Shown here in pieces: positions 9,453-18,395 of a stretch of 64,000 bases of DNA. A program made the position numbers and the translations under genes. Each line of letters begins with the position of its first letter. Positions within the stretch are counted from its first letter, which is position 1. The DNA is from Bacteroidota bacterium (GTDB taxonomy: Bacteria > Bacteroidota > Bacteroidia > Bacteroidales > P3), in contig JAFNAQ010000008.1 in assembly GCA_017860275.1 (NCBI GenBank), positions 1 through 64,000 on the forward strand, read 5' to 3'. The notes under the pieces are model-generated. The model was not told where the DNA came from and searched no databases. It saw nothing but the letters and a program-made list of their open reading frames with translations.

Positions 9453-12227
9453 ATGAAAAAATTATTTTTTAAACTCTGTTTTGTTGCAGCTATCTTGTTT
9501 GCACAAGTCAGTTTTGCAGTCCCTGCATTTAAGGGATTGGTAAAAATTTCACAACCTAATGGGATAGAAATTTCCGTATATTTACATGGAGATGAAAGAT
9601 TAAGTTGGACAAGCTCTGAAGATAACTATACATTGTTGCGCAATGCTCAAGGGAATTTAGAATATGCAGTAAAGAACACTTACGAAGACTTAGTTCCTTC
9701 AGGTATATTAGCAAAAAATGTAAATGAAAGATCAATAACAGATATTAATTTTCTTTCATCAGTTAGAAAGAATCTAAGATATTCTGAGACTCAGATAAAC
9801 TTAGCTCTTGAGGCGACAAAGATGATGGAGGACAAAAATACAAAGGCAACAACCAAAGAAGGACTTACCTCTGGGATAAGAAAACTATTAGTTATCTTGG
9901 TTGATTATCCAGCAGGAACATATAATTCTCAAACAGTAGCAGCTGTTCCTTTTACATATACTAGAGAAAGATTTGAAAATATCTTTAATCAAGTTGGCTA
10001 TAATTTTGGAGGAGCAACAGGTTCTGTTAGAGACTATTTTAGAGCAACATCTTATGGAAAGTTAGACCTTCAAAGTACCATCGTTGGACCATTTACCCTT
10101 CCACAAAATAGAAAATTCTATGGTGCAGAGAGCGGACAAGTAAATGATATTAATTCAAAACAAATGATTATTGATGCTTTATATCTAGCAAATCCTACAG
10201 TAGACTATACTCAATATGATAATGATGGAGACCTTAAATTAGATGGAATCCATGTTGTTTATGCAGGTCAAGGACAGCATTATTCTGGAGGAAGTCCTGA
10301 TGCAATATGGGCACACCGAGGAAGACTTAGCCCACCTCTTGTTCTTGATGGAGTACAGATAGTTGATTATTCTTGTGCTTCAGAAAAGAAATCATATAAT
10401 GAAATGGCTGGAATTGGAGTACACTGCCATGAGTTTGGACACGTGTTAGGTCTTTGGGATTATTATGATACAGATTATGATGGGAATGGAGTTTCTAAAA
10501 CATTAGGAGATTTTGAAACGATGGATGCTGGATCATATAATAATGGAGAGAAGACACCTCCAATGTATAATGCATACTCTTTGCTTGATCTAGGTTGGGC
10601 AGATGTATATGAAATAGATTCAAATATGTTAGTAGATATTACATCAATGCCTGCAACAGATACAAACATTGTTTATAAGATTAATACAACTACTCCGGGG
10701 GAATATTATCTATTTCAAAATAGATATAGAGAAGGTTGGGATCAATATTTCTTCTCAGGTGCAGGAAGTTTAATGGGAGGATTAATGTTACTTCAAGTAG
10801 ATAAGAATACACAAGGATGGTCTACAAACTGTTTTAACTGCTATTCTTCTCATAATGGAGTAAAATTAGTTTCGGCAGACAATAGATATATAGGATCTGT
10901 ATTTAATAATCAATGGGGTTATTCAAGTACATCAAATCTTTTATTCCCAGGTTCTTCAAACATTACAAAGATTTCTGACACAAATACAGTTTCTGCAAAC
11001 TTAAAATCATGGGCAGGAGCAAACTCAAAAGTAGATATTAGTAATATCTCATTCCAAACAGGTGGTAATATTACCTTCAAAGTAAATGGTGGAGCTTCTT
11101 ATGGAGTAAATGTTCATACATTTGTACCAACAGCATTAGCTCATACCTCTGCTAATTTAGGAGGTTCAATCCTTCCTTCAACTCTTGGAGATACAGCTAT
11201 TATAGAAGCAGGTATTGTTTTTGATACTCTTCCTTTCCCAAAAATTAACCCTAATAATACATTCCCAATTAGCCAAAGAGGGAACTTCACTTATACTGTC
11301 ACAAATCTTCAAGCAGGAAAAGAATATTACTATAGGACTTATGGAAAGAACTCAAACGGTATATCTTACGGAGAAAATATTAAGTTCTTAACAACATCTG
11401 ATAATATCACTAATAACTTTATCCTTGATAGTAATTTCGCAGCTTGCTCAAGTGGAGAGATGCCAACAGTTATTGGTTCCATTCCAGTAGGAGGAAGTGG
11501 TGTATATTCATATAAATGGTTACAAAGTACAGACAGCATATTGTTCACAGAAACAATAAACCCTGGCAATAGAAAAGATTATACTCCATCTACTCTAACA
11601 GTTCCTACTTATTATAAACGTATAGTATTATCTGCAGATAAAGTAGACACAACAACACATAAATTAGTTCCTATTGTTGATTCAACAATTTCAGGTTCAA
11701 TTGTTGGTGAGAATAGTTCAATTATGCAACATGAGTCAACAGGTAATATTACTCTTTCAGGGCATACAGGAAATATTGAGTTTTGGCAAAGAAAGAAGGG
11801 AACAGACCTTTGGACATCAATCTCAGCTTCTGCAATGGTTAATCCTTTTTCTGAAATCTTAGATGAAGTAGGGACTTATCAATATAGAGTTAGAGTAAGA
11901 AATGGAGCTTGTCCTTTCAAATATTCTAATTCAATATCATTAATTGTTGATGAGGTAAGCCTAACCGATGTAGACGATCAAAAGATAAACTTCAATATCT
12001 ATCCAAATCCAACAAATGGTGTATTTACATTAGACCTTGGTTCAGAATCTTCTGCAAGTCTTAACCTAAGTGTAATAAATATGCTTGGAAAGGTTGTTTT
12101 CGAAAAGCAAAACCTAAGCTCAAAGACTCCAATAAACATCGAATCTGCAGAAAACGGATCATATATTATCGTTCTAAAAGAAGGAGATAAAATAGTAGGA
12201 GCAAAGCAAATAATAATAAAGAAGTAA
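9453..12227 (+). CDS. M6-family metalloprotease with T9SS type A sorting domain (second of a tandem pair)
   Basis: The frame is open from a GTG at 9447, but the ATG at 9453 is preferred because it gives the clean signal peptide MKKLFFKLCFVAAILFAQ and avoids overlap with the preceding stop. The propeptide region (HGDERLSWTSSEDNYTLL) and catalytic domain parallel the upstream gene. The zinc motif is HEFGHVLGLWDYYDTD (His326, Glu327, His330). It has one Fn3-like unit (about 555-650), no MAM-like module, and a CTD with YPNPTNG and the ending QIIIKK. It is about 490 residues shorter than its neighbour because those modules are absent. A strong terminator follows at 12276-12317, so the two proteases probably form one transcript. 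Confidence 0.93.
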   Translation: MKKLFFKLCFVAAILFAQVSFAVPAFKGLVKISQPNGIEISVYLHGDERLSWTSSEDNYTLLRNAQGNLEYAVKNTYEDLVPSGILAKNVNERSITDINFLSSVRKNLRYSETQINLALEATKMMEDKNTKATTKEGLTSGIRKLLVILVDYPAGTYNSQTVAAVPFTYTRERFENIFNQVGYNFGGATGSVRDYFRATSYGKLDLQSTIVGPFTLPQNRKFYGAESGQVNDINSKQMIIDALYLANPTVDYTQYDNDGDLKLDGIHVVYAGQGQHYSGGSPDAIWAHRGRLSPPLVLDGVQIVDYSCASEKKSYNEMAGIGVHCHEFGHVLGLWDYYDTDYDGNGVSKTLGDFETMDAGSYNNGEKTPPMYNAYSLLDLGWADVYEIDSNMLVDITSMPATDTNIVYKINTTTPGEYYLFQNRYREGWDQYFFSGAGSLMGGLMLLQVDKNTQGWSTNCFNCYSSHNGVKLVSADNRYIGSVFNNQWGYSSTSNLLFPGSSNITKISDTNTVSANLKSWAGANSKVDISNISFQTGGNITFKVNGGASYGVNVHTFVPTALAHTSANLGGSILPSTLGDTAIIEAGIVFDTLPFPKINPNNTFPISQRGNFTYTVTNLQAGKEYYYRTYGKNSNGISYGENIKFLTTSDNITNNFILDSNFAACSSGEMPTVIGSIPVGGSGVYSYKWLQSTDSILFTETINPGNRKDYTPSTLTVPTYYKRIVLSADKVDTTTHKLVPIVDSTISGSIVGENSSIMQHESTGNITLSGHTGNIEFWQRKKGTDLWTSISASAMVNPFSEILDEVGTYQYRVRVRNGACPFKYSNSISLIVDEVSLTDVDDQKINFNIYPNPTNGVFTLDLGSESSASLNLSVINMLGKVVFEKQNLSSKTPINIESAENGSYIIVLKEGDKIVGAKQIIIKK

Positions 12228-12275
12228 TCTACTAAAAGCAAGCTACAAACTTGCCCAAAGTCTTAAAACAATAAC

Positions 12276-12317
12276 AGAGACTGTATTGAATAAACCCTCA
12301 ATACAGTCTCTTTTTTT
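12276..12317 (+). terminator. Rho-independent terminator after the M6 protease pair
   Basis: A perfect 14-bp stem (AGAGACTGTATTGA at 12276-12289 with its complement at 12298-12311) and an 8-nt loop run into seven T residues. Confidence 0.93.
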
Positions 12318-12352
12318 ACCCAAAAAACCAAAATAAATCCAACCATTTTTTG

Positions 12353-12507
12353 TATATTTGCATTATATATTCTCCTTAGGTCGAACACATAGGTTCGCCC
12401 CTACGAACATCCCCAAAAAATTTAGATGCACATCTTAATAAATTATGGTAGGTACCCTAGCACCCGTAGGGTAGCTACCATAACACACCTAGGGTAGCTA
12501 CCCTAGC
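12353..12507 (+). repeat. Palindrome-rich intergenic element, copy A (inverted relative to 30445-30599)
   Basis: In order: a TATATTTG -7-like box (12353-12360); a hairpin GGTCGAAC/GTTCGCCC (12379-12400, one mismatch); and a 99-nt block (12409-12507) found inverted at 30445-30543 with 98/99 identity. Inside the block lie AGATG-CA-CATCT (12424-12435), a 16-bp stem with one mismatch (12444-12459 with 12467-12482, 7-nt loop) and the perfect 18-bp palindrome CTAGGGTAGCTACCCTAG (12489-12506). It has no coding capacity. It fills most of the 403-bp gap 12228-12630. Confidence 0.9.
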
Positions 12508-12570
12508 TTACGACGATATTGTAATAAAATAAGAAAGATAAACACAAATAAAGTAAATAAATATTTAATT

Positions 12571-12605
12571 TTATTTGCAAATAACAAATATATTAAATAC
12601 ATTTG
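12571..12605 (+). promoter_or_regulatory. Promoter with palindrome over the -33 region, for the 12631 gene
   Basis: TTTG (12574-12577), 20 nt, TACATTTG (12598-12605) matches the full Bacteroidota -33/-7 consensus including spacing. The perfect 14-bp palindrome TTATTTGCAAATAA (12571-12584) covers the -33 element and could be an operator; that role is inference. Confidence 0.65.
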
Positions 12606-12630
12606 CCGAAAGTTATTTCCTTAATAATTT

Positions 12631-14196
12631 ATGAAAATAAGGCTTATGAAACGATTTCTATTTTTTTTATTGGTTTGTCTTAGTGCAAATATTTACGCTC
12701 AGACATATAACGAGATACTGAGAAATGACAACTCTGTTATCAAAGCATCTTTAGGAAATAGACAATGCCTTTTTAAAATCAACGATGTTGATGAGGATAC
12801 TCTTTGGGTAAATTTTATAGATGATATGTCTTCAGCTACTCCTCAAAGTAGAATTATGTCGCTTGACAAGAATTTAAATATTTGTTCCAATATCACTATC
12901 CCTCCATATTTTAATAGAGGCCCAATGATATCGGATAAGGTAAATGATAAATTTTATTCAATCGATTATACTAGTTTAGATACAATATTATTTGTCAGTT
13001 TTGATAGAAGTGGTAATAAATTAATTGAAAAACCAATATGGACAAATAATAATATTGATACATTTGGGATTGGATGGTCATTTAAATTATTAACTTTAAG
13101 CAATAAAAATTTTCTCTTTGTCGGAGAAGTTCAATTTCCGTCTACCAGACAATCGCATACCATAACAAAATTGGATGCAGTAAAATTTATCCTGATTGAT
13201 ACAATGGCAAATATTATCAATACAAAAATATACTCGCAAAAATCTTCCTGGTTTATGATGAGTATGTGCGAGATGGGGAATCATATAGTGCTTGATAAGA
13301 CAGGATTGCCAGTAGATACTGGAAGTTTTTCAACATTTGGAACATCGTTTATAGATAAACAAACACTAGAGATTGTGGACAGTATTCCAAGAAAATGGAT
13401 TCTTGATACTATGTCAGGTGGAGATATTACACAATGTGTGGGAAATTTTGAACTTGAGAGCCTAAACGATTCATTATATGTAGGAATCTATGACAAATGG
13501 GGCCATCCCGGTATCCGCGTTATAAATAAGAATACAAAACAAGAAATCAGTAAGATATTCTATACAGTAGATGGAGGAGATGATAACATCCCTCCTGCTG
13601 ATGGTTCATACTGGGCAGGTGTTTATGAGGCTTATTCAACTGTAGTACCTAGATTTGCATATAAAAACACAGATTCAATATATACAGCATATTTGGTTAA
13701 GCTGGATCAAACTTGGCTTAGTGGTTGGATAGAATTGATGAATTTCGGAATAGATGGGAAGATCAATTTTGTCTATAGGTTTAGTATTTTGGATTCTACT
13801 CATACTCCATTTATAACAGGGATGAAAGCATACGATGATGGAAGTCTCGTTATAACTGCCATGAATAGCGTACCGGGAGTAAGAGAAACTTGGCTAATAA
13901 AGTTTAATCCTAATGGTTTGGTTGGACTTAGTAATTTTGAGAGTGGGGAGAAGGCTAGTTTGAGGGTTTATCCTAATCCGGCTAAGGATTTTGTTTTGGT
14001 GGATATTGAGGCGGATAGGTTTGAGAAGGCTGATATTGAGATTTATGATTTGGGAGGAAGAATGGTTAAGAAGTCGAAGCTTTCGGCTAAGGTTGGAAAT
14101 AGGATTGATGTTTCTGACTTGAAGGCTGGGGTATTTTCTTATAGAGTTGTGCTAAATGGTAAGGGCGTTAGTGGGAAGATTGTTATTGGAGAGTAA
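12631..14196 (+). CDS. Secreted T9SS type A sorting-domain protein, unknown function
   Basis: Of its 521 residues, the first 24 form a signal peptide ending NIYAQ; a second in-frame ATG at 12646 would also serve. The body (about 25-430) is a beta-rich region that looks like repeated propeller or WD-type blades (for example LMNFGIDGKINFVYRFSILD), with no catalytic motif that I recognise. The last 80 residues are a T9SS CTD (YPNPAKDF, GGRMVKK, DLKAGVFSYRVVLNGK) ending GKIVIGE instead of the more usual basic ending. Base composition changes sharply at about 13925. Downstream, every lysine codon is AAG and G far exceeds C, unlike the upstream part of the same gene. Faces dnaG with a 24-bp gap. 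Confidence 0.85.
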   Translation: MKIRLMKRFLFFLLVCLSANIYAQTYNEILRNDNSVIKASLGNRQCLFKINDVDEDTLWVNFIDDMSSATPQSRIMSLDKNLNICSNITIPPYFNRGPMISDKVNDKFYSIDYTSLDTILFVSFDRSGNKLIEKPIWTNNNIDTFGIGWSFKLLTLSNKNFLFVGEVQFPSTRQSHTITKLDAVKFILIDTMANIINTKIYSQKSSWFMMSMCEMGNHIVLDKTGLPVDTGSFSTFGTSFIDKQTLEIVDSIPRKWILDTMSGGDITQCVGNFELESLNDSLYVGIYDKWGHPGIRVINKNTKQEISKIFYTVDGGDDNIPPADGSYWAGVYEAYSTVVPRFAYKNTDSIYTAYLVKLDQTWLSGWIELMNFGIDGKINFVYRFSILDSTHTPFITGMKAYDDGSLVITAMNSVPGVRETWLIKFNPNGLVGLSNFESGEKASLRVYPNPAKDFVLVDIEADRFEKADIEIYDLGGRMVKKSKLSAKVGNRIDVSDLKAGVFSYRVVLNGKGVSGKIVIGE

Positions 14197-14220
14197 AAAC
14201 TATTTTTTTTCTTTAGTTTC

Positions 14221-16206
14221 TTATTTTGTGACGATGCGGTTTAGTTCTTGGGCTATTATTTGTTTGATTTTTAGTAGAGTTTTATGTTCTGAAAGAAGAA
14301 TAAGGACGTCATCTTCGTTGGTTTCTTGCTTTATTTTGTCTTTTACAACGTTTATCTTTCTTTCTAACTTATTTATTTTTAGACTTAACAAGCAATCTTT
14401 AATCGATTGGTTAAGTTTATCTTGACTCTCTGGGTCTGGAATTATTATCCCTTTGGTTTCCCATAATGGGCTAACGCTATAGTTATTAAACAATAAGGTT
14501 GTAGCAATATCTTGTATTGCCTTGTCTTGGTTATTTGTAATGATGTGCAAGCTAGGCAGTTCTCCTTTTTCGAAGAGATAAGACTTATAAATATCGAATA
14601 TAGCTTGGTAGGTTTTATTATCAAACTCTATTTGGTCGGTAACAATGTCTCCCACAAGAAAAGCAGCAACTAAATATGTCTCTTCCTTGTCTTGAATAAG
14701 TTGAGTAGTCTCTTTGTCACCATAGTTTAAAAGAAGACTAATAATCGCTCTTTCTTGAGACTCATCAGGAAATGTTTCTGCTAATATCTGTTTCTCAGAT
14801 TGTTTAGGAGTAATAAAACTTTGCTCAGTATCATTGTCAAGAAATAAATCGGCAGGAGGTTCAACAATATCTCCCTCTTGTTTCTTCTGATTAAAATGTC
14901 TCTGCCTTAAAAGTTTGTTTAGCTCATTATTCAAAACCTCTTCTTGCATATTTAATTTAGAAGAGCATTGTTGAACATATGCAGCACGCTCAATATTGTC
15001 TGGTATTAAGCTAATTGTATGTATTATTTCCTTTATTAGAGAAGAACGTTTGAAAGGGTCATCCTTTGCATCTTCCAAAAGAAGATGAGTCTTAAATAGA
15101 ATAAAGTTCTCCGCCTTATCTCTAATATAAGCCTTAAACTCCTCTTGAGGAAGTCTTCTGCAATAAGAATCAGGGTCTTCTCCGTCGGGGAAAAGAACAA
15201 TCTTAATATTTAAACCATTTTCAAGAAAAAGATCAATTGCACGAAAGGCAGCCTTGATACCAGCAGAATCTCCATCATAGAGTATGGTAACATTCTTGGT
15301 GTAACGCTTAATAAGACGAATTTGATCAACAGTTAGGGCAGTGCCAGAAGTAGCAACAACATTCTCAACATTGTTTTGAGAAAGCATTATTGCGTCCATA
15401 TTCCCTTCAACCAAATAGCAAAGGTCTTGCTTAACTATCTCATTCTTTGCTAGGTGAAGCCCAAAGAGAACCTTGCCTTTAGAATATATATCACTCTCAG
15501 GAGAGTTTACATATTTTGCCTTTGTTTTCTCTGAAGATAAGACTCTTGCCGTGAATCCCAGTGGTCTACCACCAATATTGTAAATAGGAAATATTACTCT
15601 GCCTCTAAATCTATCGTACTTAACGTGATTCTCTTCCTTTGAAATTGTTAGACCAGATTTTATAAGAACCTCTTCAAGGTAACCATTCTTCTTGGCATAA
15701 TCAGTAAAATCAGAGTATTTATCCTTGCAATAGCCTAATCCCCATTTCTTTATTGTGCTTTCGGTTAAATCTCTTTCCAAGAAATAACTTAACCCTATTG
15801 CTTTGCCATCAGTGTCATTGAAAAGAATATCGGCGAAGTATTTTTGTGCAAACTCTGTAACATGAAATAAGGCTTCTCTTTCATCTTGTGCATGTTTCTG
15901 CTCGTCGTTAAGAACAACCTCTTGAATCTCAATACCATATTTATTGGCAAGAAAACGAAGAGCCTCTGGGTAGGTATAATGTTCATGCTTCATCAAGAAA
16001 TTTACTGCATTTCCTCCTTCTCCACAACCAAAACACTTGAAAATACCTTTTGATGGATTAACAGAAAAGGAAGGAGTCTTCTCATTATGAAAAGGACAAC
16101 AACCAATATAGTTAACGCCACGTTTCTTTAAACTAACAAAAGCACCAACTACATCAACTATCTCAGTTGCATCTAAAATCTTTGCAATATCTTCTTGCTT
16201 AATCAT
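14221..16206 (-). CDS. dnaG: DNA primase
   Basis: The 661-residue DnaG makes RNA primers at the replication fork. The N-terminal CHC2 zinc finger is complete (CPFH at 37-40, CFGC at 58-61). The TOPRIM core shows EGNMDAIMLSQN and LYDGDSAGIKAA, and the C-terminal half is the helicase-interaction region. The N terminus (MIKQEDIAKILDATEIVDVV) matches the usual family start. The gene stands alone: it is convergent with the T9SS protein and divergent from the membrane protein at 16265. The -7-like box TAATTTTG ends only 5 bp before the ATG, so the message may be nearly leaderless. Confidence 0.97.
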   Translation of the reverse strand: MIKQEDIAKILDATEIVDVVGAFVSLKKRGVNYIGCCPFHNEKTPSFSVNPSKGIFKCFGCGEGGNAVNFLMKHEHYTYPEALRFLANKYGIEIQEVVLNDEQKHAQDEREALFHVTEFAQKYFADILFNDTDGKAIGLSYFLERDLTESTIKKWGLGYCKDKYSDFTDYAKKNGYLEEVLIKSGLTISKEENHVKYDRFRGRVIFPIYNIGGRPLGFTARVLSSEKTKAKYVNSPESDIYSKGKVLFGLHLAKNEIVKQDLCYLVEGNMDAIMLSQNNVENVVATSGTALTVDQIRLIKRYTKNVTILYDGDSAGIKAAFRAIDLFLENGLNIKIVLFPDGEDPDSYCRRLPQEEFKAYIRDKAENFILFKTHLLLEDAKDDPFKRSSLIKEIIHTISLIPDNIERAAYVQQCSSKLNMQEEVLNNELNKLLRQRHFNQKKQEGDIVEPPADLFLDNDTEQSFITPKQSEKQILAETFPDESQERAIISLLLNYGDKETTQLIQDKEETYLVAAFLVGDIVTDQIEFDNKTYQAIFDIYKSYLFEKGELPSLHIITNNQDKAIQDIATTLLFNNYSVSPLWETKGIIIPDPESQDKLNQSIKDCLLSLKINKLERKINVVKDKIKQETNEDDVLILLSEHKTLLKIKQIIAQELNRIVTK

Positions 16207-16211
16207 TATTG

Positions 16212-16238
16212 CAAAATTACATTTTTTATTTATCTTTG
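16212..16238. promoter_or_regulatory. Back-to-back promoter boxes for dnaG (minus) and the 16265 gene (plus)
   Basis: On the minus strand TAATTTTG (16219 down to 16212) sits 5 bp before the dnaG ATG. On the plus strand TATCTTTG (16231-16238) precedes the GTG at 16265 by 26 bp. Both fit TAnnTTTG, so the two promoters lie within 30 bp of each other. Confidence 0.5.
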
Positions 16239-16264
16239 CTAATCTAATTTAAAGAAAAATAATC

Positions 16265-17770
16265 GTGGGAAGAAAATTATTTAGTTATTTCAAAAAGAAT
16301 TATTCTTGGTTGATTATCCTTTTCTTTTGGGGCATTTATATGGTATTTATCTCTTCAAACCCCACATCCGATGCGTATTCAAATGCATATTCTTCACTAA
16401 GAGGGAATGATTTATTCCGACCACATCATCTCCTTTATAACTTACTAGGATACATAGTATTGCTTCCCTTCTCATCTATTGAGCCAATAACTATTCTTCA
16501 ATATCTAAACGTCTTGTTTGCAGTTGGTTGTCTTGTTATTCTAAGAATATTACTTAAAAGGGTAAATAACAATGAGATGATAATTGCTACCTCTTTGTTA
16601 TTTGTTGGTTCCTGCTTTGGTTTCCAGCGTTTTGCAATAGATAATGAGTGTTATATTGTGCCATTATTTTTCTCCCTCCTTGTGATGAATTATATCCAGT
16701 CGTTTCTTAGGAAAAACAAGATGAGCAAGATTGTCTTATCAGCCTTTTTTTCTGCAATAGGATGCCTTTTTCATCAAATAGTTATTTGGGTTTTAATAGC
16801 TTCTTTCATTGTAGTATGCTTTAATAAGAAAAAAAAATACATTATTAGCTTTGTACTCATTAGTTTTATTATACCGATTATTTATTTATTTGTAATATAT
16901 TCGGAAATAGGAAATATTAATCTAATTAGTATTCAAAACTTTATATTCTCTGATTATAAATCTGGTCTAGCAGAGATGCCTATACTTAAGAATGTAATCC
17001 TCTTGTCTGCAATAAGTTTAATTAGAACCTTTGTTCAAGTACATGGATATATGATTGACCTGATAAAGATATATCCTATTACAAGCATTATGCTGATAAT
17101 TATATCATTAATTTTACTCTACTTTGGAGTAAAACATTACTATATTTTGAAAAAAAGGGAGTTAACGATATTTTATGAAAGAAGGTTCGTTAGGTATATT
17201 TGGTCATTACTTATCCTATATTTTTCTTTTTCTGCTTTCTCTAATGGTAATGCTGAGTTTATGATTATAATACCATTTCTAATCATTATTTTGTTTGCTT
17301 ATTACTATACCTATTCTTCAAAGTTTCTTCTTTTTATTGGGTCTTCAATCTTTGTTTGGAATCTTTGGTTTGGATTATTCCCAATGGCATATCAAAAACT
17401 AAATACCAATAATGATATTGTTTCGATAATTGAAACAAAAGAAGATGCTGTATATATATTTAAAGAGAAAAACTATATTGAGAATATTTTACTTTATAGG
17501 AATGGTTTACAGTATAGACAAAAGATTAAACTCTATAAGTTGAGCGAAATATCTGAAAAAGATTTTGAATATTGGAAGGATAATAATTACACAATCTATA
17601 CTGATTGTTTTGCAGGCAAGGAAGCTCTTTCTCGTTCAAAGATTGCAAACTCAAATAATAAAGCCAATCAAATTAAGGATTTTGATTCTAGTAAATTTAT
17701 ACCAAAATATAAATTTTCTGCCTTAGGAGTTGAAAAAGAATTAAGGATTTACAAAAAAGACAAAAAATAG
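16265..17770 (+). CDS. Polytopic membrane protein, possibly a GT-C-type glycosyltransferase
   Basis: A 501-residue protein with a GTG start; the -7 box at 16231 and the lysine-rich pre-TM N terminus (MGRKLFSYFKKNYSW) support this start. About 10-11 hydrophobic segments cover residues 14-375, followed by a soluble tail of about 125 residues. An early loop between TM1 and TM2 contains SDAYSNAYSSLRG and RPHHLLYNLLGY, a layout reminiscent of dolichol-phosphate-sugar-type (GT-C) membrane glycosyltransferases, which have acidic residues in that loop. I see no decisive motif, so the enzyme assignment is tentative. It is followed after 43 bp by rdgB; TAACTTTG near 17774 may be the rdgB promoter. Confidence 0.7.
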   Translation: MGRKLFSYFKKNYSWLIILFFWGIYMVFISSNPTSDAYSNAYSSLRGNDLFRPHHLLYNLLGYIVLLPFSSIEPITILQYLNVLFAVGCLVILRILLKRVNNNEMIIATSLLFVGSCFGFQRFAIDNECYIVPLFFSLLVMNYIQSFLRKNKMSKIVLSAFFSAIGCLFHQIVIWVLIASFIVVCFNKKKKYIISFVLISFIIPIIYLFVIYSEIGNINLISIQNFIFSDYKSGLAEMPILKNVILLSAISLIRTFVQVHGYMIDLIKIYPITSIMLIIISLILLYFGVKHYYILKKRELTIFYERRFVRYIWSLLILYFSFSAFSNGNAEFMIIIPFLIIILFAYYYTYSSKFLLFIGSSIFVWNLWFGLFPMAYQKLNTNNDIVSIIETKEDAVYIFKEKNYIENILLYRNGLQYRQKIKLYKLSEISEKDFEYWKDNNYTIYTDCFAGKEALSRSKIANSNNKANQIKDFDSSKFIPKYKFSALGVEKELRIYKKDKK

Positions 17771-17813
17771 TTAGTAACTTTGCTCTTAATTTTGTTTTAA
17801 TCACTTCCCATCT

Positions 17814-18389
17814 ATGAAAGAATACGTAATAGCGACAAATAATAAACATAAGGTTGAAGAAATTCAACATGTTCTTGGAGATAAAGTAAATATAATTACA
17901 CTAAGAGATTTAGGATGCAAGGATGAAATACCTGAAGATCAAGATACTCTTGAGGGTAATGCTCGTCAAAAGGCAAGATATATCTGGGATAAGTTTCAAA
18001 AGAATTGTTTTGCAGATGATACAGGTCTTGAGGTAGATGCTCTTGGAGGAAGACCAGGGGTTTATTCTGCTCGCTATGCAGGAGAGAGATGTAGCTTCGA
18101 TGATAATATTGATTTATTACTCGAAGAGATGGGAGGAAAGACTAATCGCAATGCTCGTTTTAGGACAGTAATTTGTTTGATAGAAGAGGGCAAGGAGTTT
18201 TTCTTTGAAGGAAAATGCGAGGGGACAATAACAACTGAGCGTTATGGAAAGAAAGGTTTTGGTTATGATCCAGTCTTTATGCCAAAGGGTTATGGAGAAA
18301 GTTTTGCAGAGATGTCTTTGGATGAAAAGAATAAGATAAGCCATAGAGGTCTTGCCACTCAAAAATTGATTAAACACTTATTGAAATAA
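17814..18389 (+). CDS. rdgB: Non-canonical purine NTP pyrophosphatase (RdgB/HAM1)
   Basis: This 191-residue enzyme hydrolyses dITP, ITP and XTP to monophosphates, keeping deaminated purines out of DNA and RNA. Family signatures are all present: ATNNKHKVEEI at the N terminus, FADDTGLEVDALGGRPGVYSAR (substrate and metal site) and KKGFGYDPVFMPKGY. Length is typical. Its stop is 6 bp before the next gene, so it is probably co-transcribed with the ferredoxin-domain gene and perhaps serS. Confidence 0.96.
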   Translation: MKEYVIATNNKHKVEEIQHVLGDKVNIITLRDLGCKDEIPEDQDTLEGNARQKARYIWDKFQKNCFADDTGLEVDALGGRPGVYSARYAGERCSFDDNIDLLLEEMGGKTNRNARFRTVICLIEEGKEFFFEGKCEGTITTERYGKKGFGYDPVFMPKGYGESFAEMSLDEKNKISHRGLATQKLIKHLLK

Positions 18390-18395
18390 TTTACT

